Part shown: positions 44,697 through 53,416 of the stretch, one piece after another | Layout: the number at the start of each line of letters is the position of its first letter | How positions within the stretch are numbered: the stretch's first letter is position 1 | Assembly (NCBI RefSeq): GCF_046097065.1 | Contig: NZ_CP175563.1 | Span: 744,001-808,000 of the forward strand | Source: Syntrophus buswellii | GTDB lineage: Bacteria > Desulfobacterota > Syntrophia > Syntrophales > Syntrophaceae | Direction of reading: 5' to 3' | Length of the DNA: 64,000 nt | Position numbers and translations under genes: made by a program | Notes under the pieces: generated by a model | What the model saw: the letters and a program-made list of their open reading frames with translations, nothing else | Told to the model about the DNA's origin: nothing | Database searches by the model: none

Positions 44697-45401
44697 ATGA
44701 CGGAAAAAAGCCGACCCGAGTTTATTCTTGAAGCGATCAAGGCTCTCGTATGGCCAGTTTTGATCATCGCCGGGGTTCTCTGGCTGGGGAATGATTTTAA
44801 AGAAATGCTCCAAAGCCGGACCTTCAAGATTGGAGGGGTCCTTGAAGTGGGTGACCAAGTAAGCGATAAAGTCAACGTCCTGCAGGATTCGCTGCAGCAG
44901 GAACTCCTCAACCAGAAGGCATCCCTCGAGGAAATACTCGCTTCTTCATCTGATCCCGCCAGGGTTTCCGACATCGCCAGGGGTGCATTGAGCCGGATTG
45001 ATAAGACGCAGACAGCCGTTAAAAAAGACATCCAACAGATTCAGCGGACCATCCCTCAGACGGGCCGCATCGAACCGGGGAAACCTTTGGAACTCCCGAA
45101 CCGGCCCGATGTGAGCGCAAAAAGCCCGGGAATGGCCAAAGAGTGGGAAATCCTGGGGTTTCAGCGCCTGATATCCCGGGATGTTGAGTCCGCCATTCAG
45201 GCATTTTCATCGGCTGAGAACATCTGGTCTGATTATCATAATGTGTCGGAAATCCGTCAGCTTCTTCTTAACAACCGGGAGGCCCTGATGAACAGGGAGA
45301 GCCCGAAGTGGAAGGAGGTGTACCGGAAAATCCTGACCGATTACTCCTGGGGCATGCCACAGGATGTTCGAAGGACGATGGAAACGATCGTTGGCCGATG
45401 A
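44697..45401 (+). CDS. Membrane-anchored coiled-coil protein, unknown function
   Basis: 234 residues. One N-terminal membrane segment (ALVWPVLIIAGVLWLG), then a predicted coiled coil (~45-130, VGDQVSDKVNVLQDSLQQEL), a Pro-rich linker and a C-terminal helical part (LGFQRLISRDVESAIQAFSS, AENIW) that looks like one or two TPR-type helices. ATG 44697 has GGAGG six bases upstream; ATG 44685 adds four residues. It lies between the C1 peptidase and the Cache protein, all on the plus strand. No family recognised. Confidence 0.7.
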   Translation: MTEKSRPEFILEAIKALVWPVLIIAGVLWLGNDFKEMLQSRTFKIGGVLEVGDQVSDKVNVLQDSLQQELLNQKASLEEILASSSDPARVSDIARGALSRIDKTQTAVKKDIQQIQRTIPQTGRIEPGKPLELPNRPDVSAKSPGMAKEWEILGFQRLISRDVESAIQAFSSAENIWSDYHNVSEIRQLLLNNREALMNRESPKWKEVYRKILTDYSWGMPQDVRRTMETIVGR

Positions 45402-45453
45402 TTGAGAAATGATGTGATCCATGACGTCAGGGGAATATTTCGTTTCTTTTGTC

Positions 45454-45482
45454 TTGACTTTCAACTTTTTAACAATCAAAAT
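45454..45482 (+). promoter_or_regulatory. Probable sigma-70 promoter of the Cache gene
   Basis: TTGACT (45454-45459), 17-base spacer, CAAAAT (45477-45482). Transcription would start near 45489, about 37 bases before the Cache start codon and ahead of its GGAGG. The -10 is weak. Confidence 0.45.
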
Positions 45483-45525
45483 GCCGTTGCGCATAAGCGC
45501 TAAATTCAAAAGGATGGAGGTTACT

Positions 45526-45987
45526 ATGGGAAAGTTGGTTCGTAGTCTGGTCTTGGTCGGAATTTTCATCTTTGCAGCAGCGTTCATTGCCAATGCGGCG
45601 ACACTCGATGAGGCGAAAGTATTGGCCCAGAGTGCCGCAGCCTTTGCGAAGGACAACGGAAAAGAAAAGGCGGCGGCGGAGTTTGGCAACCCAAACGGCC
45701 AATTTACAAAAGGCGAGCTTTACATTACGTTTGTCGATTTTAACGGCGTCGTCCTGATGCATGGCGCAAATCCCGGGCTGGCGGGCAAGAGTCTTCTGGA
45801 ATCGAAGGACTCCGTCACCGGTAAGCTCTTTGTGAAAGAGCAGATTGAAATCGCAAAAACCCAGGGAGGCGGCTGGGCGGAATACAACTGGATGAATCCT
45901 GCCACCAAAAAGGTGCAGGTAAAGAAGTCATGGGTCCAGAAAGTGGACGGCATGGATGCCTATGTCGTCTGTGGAATTTTCCAATAA
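45526..45987 (+). CDS. Periplasmic single-Cache-domain protein
   Basis: 153-residue exported protein. The signal peptide is VRSLVLVGIFIFAAAFIANA with cleavage near ANA-AT. The rest is one small-molecule-binding Cache fold: a helix (DEAKVLAQSAAAFAKDNGKE), then YITFVDFNGVVLMHGANPGL and AGKSLLESKDSVTGKLFVKE with a terminal GMDAYVVCGIFQ strand. Such stand-alone Cache proteins probably bind carboxylates or amines and may present them to a sensor or transporter. GGAGG precedes ATG 45526. A strong terminator follows. Confidence 0.88.
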   Translation: MGKLVRSLVLVGIFIFAAAFIANAATLDEAKVLAQSAAAFAKDNGKEKAAAEFGNPNGQFTKGELYITFVDFNGVVLMHGANPGLAGKSLLESKDSVTGKLFVKEQIEIAKTQGGGWAEYNWMNPATKKVQVKKSWVQKVDGMDAYVVCGIFQ

Positions 45988-46067
45988 AAGGTCTTTTATG
46001 ACCGGGTTATTCATCTGCGGTTGTTTCGCATAGACCCCTTGGGGGGAACCCCCGGGACGTTAACAGG

Positions 46068-46109
46068 AAACGGGGGCTTGCCCGGATCAGGATAAGCCCC
46101 CGTTTTTTT
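46068..46109 (+). terminator. Rho-independent terminator after Cache gene
   Basis: Perfect 12-bp stem, AAACGGGGGCTT (46068-46079) with AAGCCCCCGTTT (46094-46105), 14-base loop, then a T run to 46109. It lies 80 bases after the Cache stop codon. Confidence 0.92.
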
Positions 46110-46196
46110 ATGTCCATCCCGGAAGAGGCGTTGTTGCGGCGCAGGGCGAGGCGCCTCTTCCGCATCGAAGCTGAACGTCCTTTCAGGGGAGCAGGC

Positions 46197-46772
46197 TCAA
46201 TAGTTCTCGACGAACAGTTCCTGATAGGCCTGCTCATGGTCACAGGCCGGGCATATTTCGGGGGCCTCAACGCCTTCGCTGATATAGCCGCAATTTCTGC
46301 ACCGCCACTTCACGGACGCATCTTTTTTGAAGACCTTTCCTTCCTGAACATTGGCCAGGAGCTTCCGGTAGCGGATTTCGTGGCCGGTTTCCGCCTCCGC
46401 GATTTCCCTCCATACTCCTGCAATTTCCGGAAATCCCTCTTCATCAGCGATCCGGGCGAATTCGGGATAGAGGTCCGACCACTCTTCATGTTCTCCATCC
46501 GCAGCCGCAGCCAGGTTCTCCGCCGTGGAACCGATGACTCCGGCGGGGAAGGAAGCGGTGATTTCCACCATTCCTCCTTCCAGAAACTTGAAGAACCGTT
46601 TCGCATGCTCCTTCTCATTGTCGGCCGTGTCGGAAAAGATGAAGGAAATCTGTTCGTAACCTTCCTTTTTGGCTTGAGAGGCGAAATAGTTGTAGCGGTT
46701 TCTCGCCTGCGATTCTCCTGCAAAAGATTTGAGCAGATTCTGTTCGGTTTTTGTGCCTTTCAACGATGCCAT
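46197..46772 (-). CDS. rbr: Rubrerythrin
   Basis: 191-residue non-haem iron peroxidase of anaerobes. The diiron ferritin-like domain shows FAGESQARNRYNYFA, DNEKEHAKRFFKFLEGG and REIAEAETGHEIRYRKL, each with the expected Glu/His ligands. The C-terminal rubredoxin-like domain binds one iron through CRNCGY and CPACDH. It reduces hydrogen peroxide to water with NADH-derived electrons. ATG 46772 follows AAGGAGGAAAC; the frame to 46826 is not used. It lies 132 bases downstream of perR on the same strand and is probably co-regulated. Confidence 0.96.
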   Translation of the reverse strand: MASLKGTKTEQNLLKSFAGESQARNRYNYFASQAKKEGYEQISFIFSDTADNEKEHAKRFFKFLEGGMVEITASFPAGVIGSTAENLAAAADGEHEEWSDLYPEFARIADEEGFPEIAGVWREIAEAETGHEIRYRKLLANVQEGKVFKKDASVKWRCRNCGYISEGVEAPEICPACDHEQAYQELFVENY

Positions 46773-46904
46773 AAATGTTTCCTCCTTGCTTGAGATTGAA
46801 TGGATATGAAACCCCGGGCGCTGCACCCGGAGCAGGCTCCTGATTGTTTCGTTTCTTCCGGACGTGCCGTCCCTTGGAGAAAGGGATTTTCTGCGGGCTC
46901 CCCT

Positions 46905-47342
46905 CTAGGTTTTTCTCCCTTTGCGCGATGCCGCCTTCTGCTCGGATCCGCTTTCCCTGCAGTTCCGGCAGACGCCGTAGAAATCGACATGATTGCCTGC
47001 GATATCAAAGCCGTCCCGTTCGGCCTCCGGGACGCTCAGATCAAACTCCACATAGATGTCAACAATCTTTCGACATTCCGTGCAAATCAGGTGGTGATGA
47101 CGGATCGTTTCCGGATCGTATCGCCTTTTGCCTCCGTCGATGGCCAGTTCGAGAACATGATCCCTGTCTCTGAGGGCCTTCAGCGTGTTGTAGACCGTGG
47201 CGAAAGACATGGTGGGAAATTTCTCCGATACGGCGGCATAGATATCCGCGGCGGAGGGATGCTCCCTGTTTCCACTCAGGTATTCCAGAATGGCCAATCG
47301 CTGCGGGGTCAGCTTCAGACCTGTGAGTTTGGCATCTTTCAT
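46905..47342 (-). CDS. perR: Fur family peroxide-responsive repressor (PerR-like)
   Basis: 145-residue Fur-family regulator. N-terminal winged helix (LTPQRLAILEYLSGNREHPS, then MSFATVYNTLKALRDRDHV), C-terminal dimer/metal domain with RRYDPETIRHHHLICTECRK and a structural zinc site CTEC plus CRNC. The rubrerythrin gene downstream and a PerR-box-like site in its own leader point to PerR rather than Fur. It would sense peroxide by metal-catalysed His oxidation and repress perR-rbr. ATG 47342. Confidence 0.92.
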   Translation of the reverse strand: MKDAKLTGLKLTPQRLAILEYLSGNREHPSAADIYAAVSEKFPTMSFATVYNTLKALRDRDHVLELAIDGGKRRYDPETIRHHHLICTECRKIVDIYVEFDLSVPEAERDGFDIAGNHVDFYGVCRNCRESGSEQKAASRKGRKT

Positions 47343-47349
47343 TTTTAAG

Positions 47350-47364
47350 TTATAACCATTATTA
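47350..47364 (-). promoter_or_regulatory. PerR box in the perR leader
   Basis: TTATAACCATTATTA matches the PerR box consensus TTATAATnATTATAA at all but two of the fixed positions. It lies 8 bases before the perR start codon and about 10 bases after the predicted transcription start, where bound repressor would block elongation or initiation. This indicates autoregulation. Confidence 0.7.
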
Positions 47365-47381
47365 CTTTAGAATTTTTATCA

Positions 47382-47410
47382 TGTATATCGAAAACCGGGC
47401 CGGCCGTCAA
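47382..47410 (-). promoter_or_regulatory. Sigma-70 promoter of perR-rbr
   Basis: Minus strand: -35 TTGACG (47405-47410), 17-base spacer, -10 TATACA (47382-47387). Close to consensus and directly upstream of the PerR box. Confidence 0.7.
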
Positions 47411-47799
47411 GAGAGTTTTTTGCCAGACCGTGATCAGATTTTTGTCATCCATCCATTATGCTGATAAGAATCAATCAGTTACAGGAAAATAATTTGATTT
47501 ATCATGAAGAATCGACTAAATAGGGTGACGGTTTATTCTCCCGCTTGAATGTTACGGGCCGGCCGGATTGTTTGCGCTTGATGCCCGACGAACAAAGATG
47601 GACAACAGAGGATAGGGCCTACGCTTCTCACACCTGCACTCCCGATTTGTACCCATAGGCTTACAGGACAAGCGGAAGATGGATCAACCCGTTTTTCAAG
47701 CACCCGGATCTCGATGCACCCTGAAATAAATTGTTTGCACATTCAGGCATCACAATTGTATAAGTGGAAGGCCGCGAATCTTCTCCCAGGTAATCTTGC
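47411..47799. other. Divergent intergenic stretch between perR and CNNM gene
   Basis: 389 bases without a supported gene. Besides the perR promoter at its left edge it holds a probable plus-strand promoter at 47735-47764; the rest shows no feature. Confidence 0.4.
47735..47764 (+). promoter_or_regulatory. Probable sigma-70 promoter of CNNM/CBS gene
   Basis: TTGCAC (47735-47740), 18-base spacer, TATAAG (47759-47764). Transcription would begin near 47771, 29 bases before the start codon. Confidence 0.5.
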
Positions 47800-49098
47800 A
47801 TGAATTCAGTGTGGTTTGAGATATTGCTGATCTTTTTTCTTGTTCTCTTGAATGGAGGGCTCTCCTTGTCTGAGCTTGCCCTTGTCTCGGCCAGGAAGGC
47901 CCGACTGGAGAGGCTGGCGAAAGAAGGGGATCAGAAGTCACGCATCGCTCTGGAGCTTTCCGAATCTCCGGACAGCTTCCTTTCCACCATCCAGATCGGA
48001 ATCACCTTTGTCGGCATTCTGGCAGGTGCCTACGGTGGCGCGACGGTCGCCAAGGTGCTTACGGGGTACTTATCCGTTTTCCCCCAGCTCGCCCCATACG
48101 GCAAGACGATATCCTTCTTGATCGTTGTCGTTGCGATTACCTATTTGTCGGTGATTCTCGGTGAACTGGTCCCGAAGCGGCTTGCTCTCAACAACCCGGA
48201 ACGGGTGGCTCGCCTCGTTGCCGGACCGATCAAGCGCCTTTCCCAGGTAACCCATCCCCTTGTGCTTCTGCTGAGCGGTTCGACCAATCTGATCCTGCGT
48301 CTTTTTCACGTCGAACCCTCCACGGAGCCGACCATAACGGAAGAGGAGATCAAGCTTCTCCTTGACCAGGGGACACAGGCGGGGACCTTCCAGGAGTTCG
48401 AACAGGAGACGATCGAACGCGTCTTTCGCCTGGCCGACCGGAAGGTGGCCTATCTGATGACCCACAGAACCGACATCGTCTGGCTCGATCTGAATGAAAG
48501 CCTTGAGGAAACAAAGCGCAAAATCGCCGAGCACAAATATTCCTTCTATCCCATCGTGCAGGATTCCCTGGACAATGTTTTGGGGGTGATGCGGGCGAAG
48601 GAACTCCTGGCCCTCACCATGGAGGGAAGACCCATTAACCTGAAGGAGATATGCCGGAAACCCCTTTATGTCTCCGAGACGACGCCGGCCGTCAAGGTCA
48701 TGGAACTCTTCAAGAAAACGGGACTGCACATCGCCTTCGTGGTGGATGAGTACGGGGAGATTCTCGGTCTGGTCACCTTCGACGATATCCTGGGATCCGT
48801 TTTCGAGGATATCGAAGACGCGCCGGCTGGCGAGAAGGAAATCGTGGAGCGGGAAGACGGCTCATGGCTCATCGCCGGGAGCCTGCCCCTGGATGAGTTC
48901 ATGGACTATATGGAAGTGGGAGAGATGGACGAAGAGGATCAGATGGGGATGAACACGGTGGGCGGGTTCGTCATGTCGAAAATCGGAACGGTTCCCGTTG
49001 AAGGGCAGCATTTCGAATGGCGGGGATTGAGATGCGAAGTGGTCGATATGGATGGCCGCCGGGTCGACAAAATCCTCGTAACGCGCATGGAGGACTAA
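47800..49098 (+). CDS. CNNM/CorB-type membrane protein with CBS domains (hemolysin C family)
   Basis: 432-residue protein. DUF21/CNNM membrane domain (~1-190) with FFLVLLNGGLSLSELALVSA, PDSFLSTIQIGITFVGILAG and VILGELVPKRLALNNPERVA. Two CBS repeats follow (~205-330, IVWLDLNESLEETKRKIAEH; HIAFVVDEYGEILGLVTFDD), then a CorC_HlyC transporter-associated domain (~345-430, WLIAGSLPLDEFMDYMEVGE). The family includes Mg2+ exporters (CorB, MpfA); the old hemolysin label is not functional evidence. Its stop overlaps the convergent nrdJ stop. Confidence 0.9.
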   Translation: MNSVWFEILLIFFLVLLNGGLSLSELALVSARKARLERLAKEGDQKSRIALELSESPDSFLSTIQIGITFVGILAGAYGGATVAKVLTGYLSVFPQLAPYGKTISFLIVVVAITYLSVILGELVPKRLALNNPERVARLVAGPIKRLSQVTHPLVLLLSGSTNLILRLFHVEPSTEPTITEEEIKLLLDQGTQAGTFQEFEQETIERVFRLADRKVAYLMTHRTDIVWLDLNESLEETKRKIAEHKYSFYPIVQDSLDNVLGVMRAKELLALTMEGRPINLKEICRKPLYVSETTPAVKVMELFKKTGLHIAFVVDEYGEILGLVTFDDILGSVFEDIEDAPAGEKEIVEREDGSWLIAGSLPLDEFMDYMEVGEMDEEDQMGMNTVGGFVMSKIGTVPVEGQHFEWRGLRCEVVDMDGRRVDKILVTRMED

Positions 49099-50759
49099 CA
49101 GATCTGATGGGTTCCGCAGGAAAGAATCTGGTAATCGCGGCTCTTGTTCCGGAATACGGTGATTCCCTTGAGCCCCATCCGGTGGGCCTTCACATAGATT
49201 TGAAGAACGTCTTCGACCGTGGCCGTTTCCGGGAGATTGACGGTTTTGGAAACGGCATTGTCGACGGAAATCTGGAAAGCCCTCTGAATGTTCAGATGTC
49301 CGCTGGGGGCAATTGAGTAAGCCCCGCGGAAAAGCCGCCTCCGCATATCCTTCCCATGGGGGCGGCTCTTGACTTCCCTCCAGAGCGGATCTTCCACTTC
49401 GATCTCGATCCCGCCAAGCAAAATTCTCCTGTAATGGATGTCGAAAATGGGTTCGATGCCGCCGGACGTTCCCGCAAGCAGGCTCAAGGTGCCGGTGGGA
49501 GCGATGGTTGTGGTCGTCGCGTTTCGCTGTAAGAGGTTTTTTCCGTCCCAGACGCTTCCCTTGTAATTGGGGAAAGGGCCGCGCCTTTCCGCCAGCCGGC
49601 CGGAGGCGATTTTGGATTCCTTCTGGATGAACCGCATAAGTTTTTCCGCCGTCTGTACGGCGTCGGGAGAGTCGTAGGGAATGCCCAGCCGGATGAGAAG
49701 GTGGGCAAAACCCATGACGCCGAGGCCGATCTTGCGGTTTCCCAGGGTCATCCCTCGTATTTCGTTTGAAGGATAAGTCCCGGCGTCGATGACATCATCG
49801 AGGAAGCGGACCCCCAGGTGGGTCAGCTCTGAAAGCCGTTCCCAGTTGATGTCTCTCTCCCTGACCAGCCGGGAAAGGTTGATGGATCCGAGGCAGCAGG
49901 ATTCGTAGGGAAGCAGCGGCTGTTCGGCGCAGGGGTTGGTGGCCTCGATTTCTCCCAGATGGGGGGTCGGGTTGGCCCGGTTGATGGCGTCAAGGAAGAT
50001 CGCCCCAGGTTCGCCGGACGCCCATGCCGATTCGGCGATCAGCCTCAGCAGTTCCCTGGCCCTGATTGTCCTCGCAACTTTTTTCGTCCGCGGATTTTGA
50101 AGGGGAAAAAGGCCGTCCTCATTGAAGCACTGCATGAAATTGTCGGTGAGCGCCACGGAGAGATTGAAATTGGTGAGTTCTGCAAGATCCCTCTTGACGG
50201 TTACAAATTCCTCGATGTCGGGGTGGTCGATCCGCAGAATGCCCATGTTCGCACCGCGCCGGGTGCCGCCCTGCTTGATCGCCTCGGTTGCACAGTTGAA
50301 GACGCGGATAAAAGACACCGGGCCGCTGGCGACTCCGAGGTTCGAGCGGACGACATCGTTTTTCGGCCGCAGGCGCGAGAAGGAAAATCCTGTTCCGCCT
50401 CCTGTTTGATGTATTTTGGCGGTGAGCTTCACGGACTCGAAAATGGAATCCAGGGAGTCTTCAACGGGAAGGACAAAGCAGGCGGCAAGCTGACCGTAAG
50501 GGCGGCCTGCATTCATAAGCGTCGGAGAATTCGGAAGAAATTCCAGGTTGGCCATCATGGAATAGAAGGCCTCGTTCATTTTCTCCCGGCATCCGTCCGG
50601 GGTGTCGTCCTCGGACCGGGATACGGCTGCGGCGACCCGGCGGAAGAGCCCGTCCGGCGTCTCCAGAAGAGTTCCGTCCTCATCCTTAAGGAGGTACCGT
50701 TCCTTCAGTACCAGCAGCGCATTATCGTCGAGTTGCACGGATCCTTTCCCTTCCCGCAT
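49095..50759 (-). CDS. nrdJ: Class II (adenosylcobalamin-dependent) ribonucleotide reductase
   Basis: 554-residue monomeric-type reductase converting ribonucleotides to deoxyribonucleotides without oxygen. No N-terminal ATP-cone. Key blocks: SPTLMNAGRPYGQLAACFVL (first active Cys), TGGGTGFSFSRLRPKNDVV, TNPCAEQPLLPYESCCLGSI (finger-loop radical Cys with catalytic NPC and Glu) and TGTLSLLAGTSGGIEPIF. The C-terminal CGTHQIC supplies the Cys pair that would re-reduce the site. It is the short NrdJ form. ATG 50759 lies ~75 bases after a near-consensus promoter. A B12-dependent enzyme fits an anaerobe. Confidence 0.93.
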   Translation of the reverse strand: MREGKGSVQLDDNALLVLKERYLLKDEDGTLLETPDGLFRRVAAAVSRSEDDTPDGCREKMNEAFYSMMANLEFLPNSPTLMNAGRPYGQLAACFVLPVEDSLDSIFESVKLTAKIHQTGGGTGFSFSRLRPKNDVVRSNLGVASGPVSFIRVFNCATEAIKQGGTRRGANMGILRIDHPDIEEFVTVKRDLAELTNFNLSVALTDNFMQCFNEDGLFPLQNPRTKKVARTIRARELLRLIAESAWASGEPGAIFLDAINRANPTPHLGEIEATNPCAEQPLLPYESCCLGSINLSRLVRERDINWERLSELTHLGVRFLDDVIDAGTYPSNEIRGMTLGNRKIGLGVMGFAHLLIRLGIPYDSPDAVQTAEKLMRFIQKESKIASGRLAERRGPFPNYKGSVWDGKNLLQRNATTTTIAPTGTLSLLAGTSGGIEPIFDIHYRRILLGGIEIEVEDPLWREVKSRPHGKDMRRRLFRGAYSIAPSGHLNIQRAFQISVDNAVSKTVNLPETATVEDVLQIYVKAHRMGLKGITVFRNKSRDYQILSCGTHQIC

Positions 50760-50840
50760 GGGATGATTCTTGGAGAAACGCCCATCAAGACCTGTGGGCC
50801 GCCTTTGGTCCTTATCCCGGCATCAGGAATTTTCGGAAGA

Positions 50841-50870
50841 AGTATAAAAAGAACCAGCCTGTCCTGTCAA
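50841..50870 (-). promoter_or_regulatory. Sigma-70 promoter of nrdJ
   Basis: Minus strand: TTGACA (50865-50870), 18-base spacer, TATACT (50841-50846). Near-consensus. No NrdR box pair was spotted by eye. Confidence 0.65.
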
Positions 50871-50959
50871 TGGAATACGGAGAAGGCGTTCCGACTGTTT
50901 CCGGGGCTCCTGTCCCCGAAGATCTCCGAAGCCGGTACAGAGCTTGAAAAAAGGAAGAT

Positions 50960-51199
50960 ATGGAATACGAACGAATTCAAGTGACATGCCGCAGCGGTTA
51001 CAAGGTCAATGAATATCCCCTTTCCTTTGAGTTCCGGAAAAGCCGGTGGGAGATCATGGAAATTCTGGATCGCTGGTACGAGGGGGGAAGAGAGCCGGAG
51101 AGGCCCGTTATGGATTATTACAAGGTCAAAACGCGGCAGGGCAGCATTTTTATCCTCATCTATGCCGCTCATCTGGATGAGTGGTTTATCCGCTATTGA
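50960..51199 (+). CDS. Conserved-looking small protein, unknown function
   Basis: 79-residue soluble protein (MEYERIQVTCRSGYKVNEYP; later VMDYYKVKTRQGSIFILIYA and HLDEWFIRY). A beta-rich pattern with alternating aromatic residues suggests a small single domain. AAAGGAAGAT sits just before ATG 50960. It is divergent from nrdJ. No family is recognised; coding is supported by the RBS and composition. Confidence 0.65.
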   Translation: MEYERIQVTCRSGYKVNEYPLSFEFRKSRWEIMEILDRWYEGGREPERPVMDYYKVKTRQGSIFILIYAAHLDEWFIRY

Positions 51200-51367
51200 T
51201 TTCCCGACGTCAGCGGCCCGAGGTGATGCACTTGCTGCAAAAGCGTCCGGCCGGCGTCGAGCCGGCGTTAAGCGTTGGACATAGAGATCCGTTCCGGGGG
51301 CCAGGCTCCAATACATTACCACCGGCCATCCGGCCCGGCGGAGGATGAGCGGGAGGATCTCCAGGGA

Positions 51368-51673
51368 TTATTCGATGATGATTCCCTGCCCGGTCTTCTG
51401 ATATTCAAGGGCGACATGGTTGGCGAAGGCCGTTCTGCCCTGGGAATCGGCCTTGAATCCATGGGCATTGCACCACTGGACAATGGTTTGCGGATCGATG
51501 TCTGCGCGAATCGCAACATTTCCGCCGCTTTTAATCAATTCACACTGCTTTCGGACGAGGGTTCTCCAGTCTTCATAACGTGCGGGCATATTCCCGGGGT
51601 CGGTAAAGACATCAAGGGCCTCACGGTATGTACGCTCATCCTTGAACCACGCAACACCTATGACATCGCTCAT
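51368..51673 (-). CDS. Small soluble hypothetical protein
   Basis: 101-residue protein from ATG 51673 (MSDVIGVAWFKDERTYREAL), with AGGATGGAT upstream; the frame to 51709 adds an unlikely start. Mixed alpha/beta character, many aromatic residues (YEDWRTLVRKQCELIKSGGN; TIVQWCNAHGFKADSQGR). No known motif. It follows the decarboxylase gene on the same strand after ~320 bases. Confidence 0.6.
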   Translation of the reverse strand: MSDVIGVAWFKDERTYREALDVFTDPGNMPARYEDWRTLVRKQCELIKSGGNVAIRADIDPQTIVQWCNAHGFKADSQGRTAFANHVALEYQKTGQGIIIE

Positions 51674-51994
51674 TCTGATCCATCCTTTCTTTAGGAATAA
51701 GATTTCCACATCGTGAAGTGACTGTTGGAGATGATGAATTGCCTGTCCCTCACCTCGACCCTGCCCGGATAAAAGCTCCAGCTTCCAGATGTTGACCTAT
51801 CGCACTGTTTGATTTCCTTAATTTATCGGTATATCTCTGCTCAAAGTCAAGGAATAAATCATGAGGGTCAAGACCGTCATCGATGCCGGCATCTACAGCC
51901 CCGACAACCGCCCGCAGTGAAAGAACCGCGCCGCTGACCGATTTTTCAAGCAGGAATGATTACTCCCGCGTCGTCCCTGGAGACTGGACGGCCG
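51674..51994. other. Stretch with an open frame lacking a start codon
   Basis: Minus strand 51750-51959 is open for 69 codons (VSGAVLSLRAVVGAVDAGID; LFLDFEQRYTDKLRKSNSAI) without ATG, GTG or TTG. It looks protein-like but may be a shadow or the remains of a gene. Nothing else was seen in this 321-base gap. Confidence 0.3.
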
Positions 51995-53416
51995 TCAGGA
52001 CTCCTTGCCGCATAGCTCTTCGGCCTGCCGCACGATAAAGTCGAAGGCTTCGTTAATATGCCTCTCCGCCGTATTGGTTTGGCCCACGACGAGGCGCAGG
52101 GTGTACTGATCCCTGAGTTTCGTGTGGGTCAGATAGAGCTTTCCGGAGCTGTTCAATCGTTCAAGCAGCCTGGCGTTCAATTCGTTGAGGTCACCTCCGT
52201 AATTGAGCGGAACATAGCGAAAGCAGACCGTGTTGATCGCAACGGGAGCAAGCAGCTGAAAATCCTTCCTGCTGTTCAGCTTTTCGGCAAAAAGCCCAGC
52301 CAGCCTCAGATGCTCCCGAATCATGGCCTGCAATCCTTCCCTGCCGTAACCGCGGATGACAAACCACAGCTTCAAGGCCCGGAATCTCCTGCCGAGAGGA
52401 ATCCCCCAATCGCGGTAGTTGTTCACTTCCTCATCCCGCTTCGTTTTCAGGTACTCGGGGGTGATCGAAAACGTTCGGATCAGCTCGTCAGGATCTTTCA
52501 CGTAAAAGGCGGAGCAGTCGAAATTGGTGAACATCCACTTGTGGGGATTGAAAACAAAGGAATCGACCAGCTCCACACCATCGGCGAGATGGCGCATTTC
52601 GGGGAGAATCAGGGCGGTGCCTGCCATGGCGCCGTCTACGTGATGAAAGAGCCCGTACTTCGAGGCAACTTTCCCGATCGCGCGGATCGGGTCGAATGCC
52701 GTCGATCCCGTCGTTCCCATTGCCGATACGACGGCCAGGGGAACGAAGCCGGCCTGCACGTCATTGTGTATCCTGATTTCCAATTCATCGGGAAGCATGG
52801 CGAAATTGCCGTCCACAGGTACCTTTACCAGGTTGTCTTTTCCGAAACCCGCGATTTTGACGCCCTTTTCGACGGACGAATGAGCCTCTTCAGAGCAATA
52901 GAGCCGGAATCGCTCGCCGGCAAATCCCCTGTCATTGATGCCGTAGCCCGTTGCCCTTTCCCTGGCCATGAGCAGCGCCGTCAGGGTGGCCGTTGAAGCG
53001 CTGTCCTGAATCACGCCGGTGAACGTTTCCGGAAGTCCGATCATGTCCCTGAGCTGCATCATGACATACTCCTCGAGTTCCGCTGCTGCGGGGGATGTTT
53101 CCCATATCATGCACTGTTGGGCGAGGGCGGCGGTGAGCATCTCCGCCAGGATGGACGGGGGGCTGGTATTCGCAGGAAAATAGGCATAAAAATTCGGGCT
53201 TTGCCAGTGTGTAATGCCCGGGAGAAGAATGCGCTCAAAATCTGCAAGGAGGGTGTCCATTCCCACGTGTTCGAAGCAGTTTCCCCTGTTCAGTTCTGAA
53301 AGTATTTCGCCCGGCTGAACTTTTGATTTAACGGGATATCCCTCCACATTTTCGTAGTAGTCCGCTATCCAATCCGCAAATCTGTGCAACTCTTTCCGAA
53401 ATGTGTCCTTGTTCAT
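51995..53416 (-). CDS. PLP-dependent group II decarboxylase (aromatic-L-amino-acid type)
   Basis: 473-residue fold-type I enzyme. Family features: MIWETSPAAAELEEYVMMQL, GVIQDSASTATLTALLMARE, YCSEEAHSSVEKGVKIAGFG, AMGTTGSTAFDPIRAIGKVA and the Schiff-base Lys in SFVFNPHKWMFTNFDCSAFY. It should decarboxylate an aromatic or related amino acid (Tyr, Trp, Phe, or possibly Glu/Asp) to an amine; the substrate cannot be assigned. ATG 53416 has AAAGGAAC upstream; the longer frame to 53446 is rejected. Length is typical of DDC-type enzymes. Confidence 0.9.
   Translation of the reverse strand: MNKDTFRKELHRFADWIADYYENVEGYPVKSKVQPGEILSELNRGNCFEHVGMDTLLADFERILLPGITHWQSPNFYAYFPANTSPPSILAEMLTAALAQQCMIWETSPAAAELEEYVMMQLRDMIGLPETFTGVIQDSASTATLTALLMARERATGYGINDRGFAGERFRLYCSEEAHSSVEKGVKIAGFGKDNLVKVPVDGNFAMLPDELEIRIHNDVQAGFVPLAVVSAMGTTGSTAFDPIRAIGKVASKYGLFHHVDGAMAGTALILPEMRHLADGVELVDSFVFNPHKWMFTNFDCSAFYVKDPDELIRTFSITPEYLKTKRDEEVNNYRDWGIPLGRRFRALKLWFVIRGYGREGLQAMIREHLRLAGLFAEKLNSRKDFQLLAPVAINTVCFRYVPLNYGGDLNELNARLLERLNSSGKLYLTHTKLRDQYTLRLVVGQTNTAERHINEAFDFIVRQAEELCGKES

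Noticed and set aside
49959..50984. 341-codon plus-strand frame over nrdJ
   Set aside because: Shadow of a well-defined ribonucleotide reductase; no RBS, no motif.
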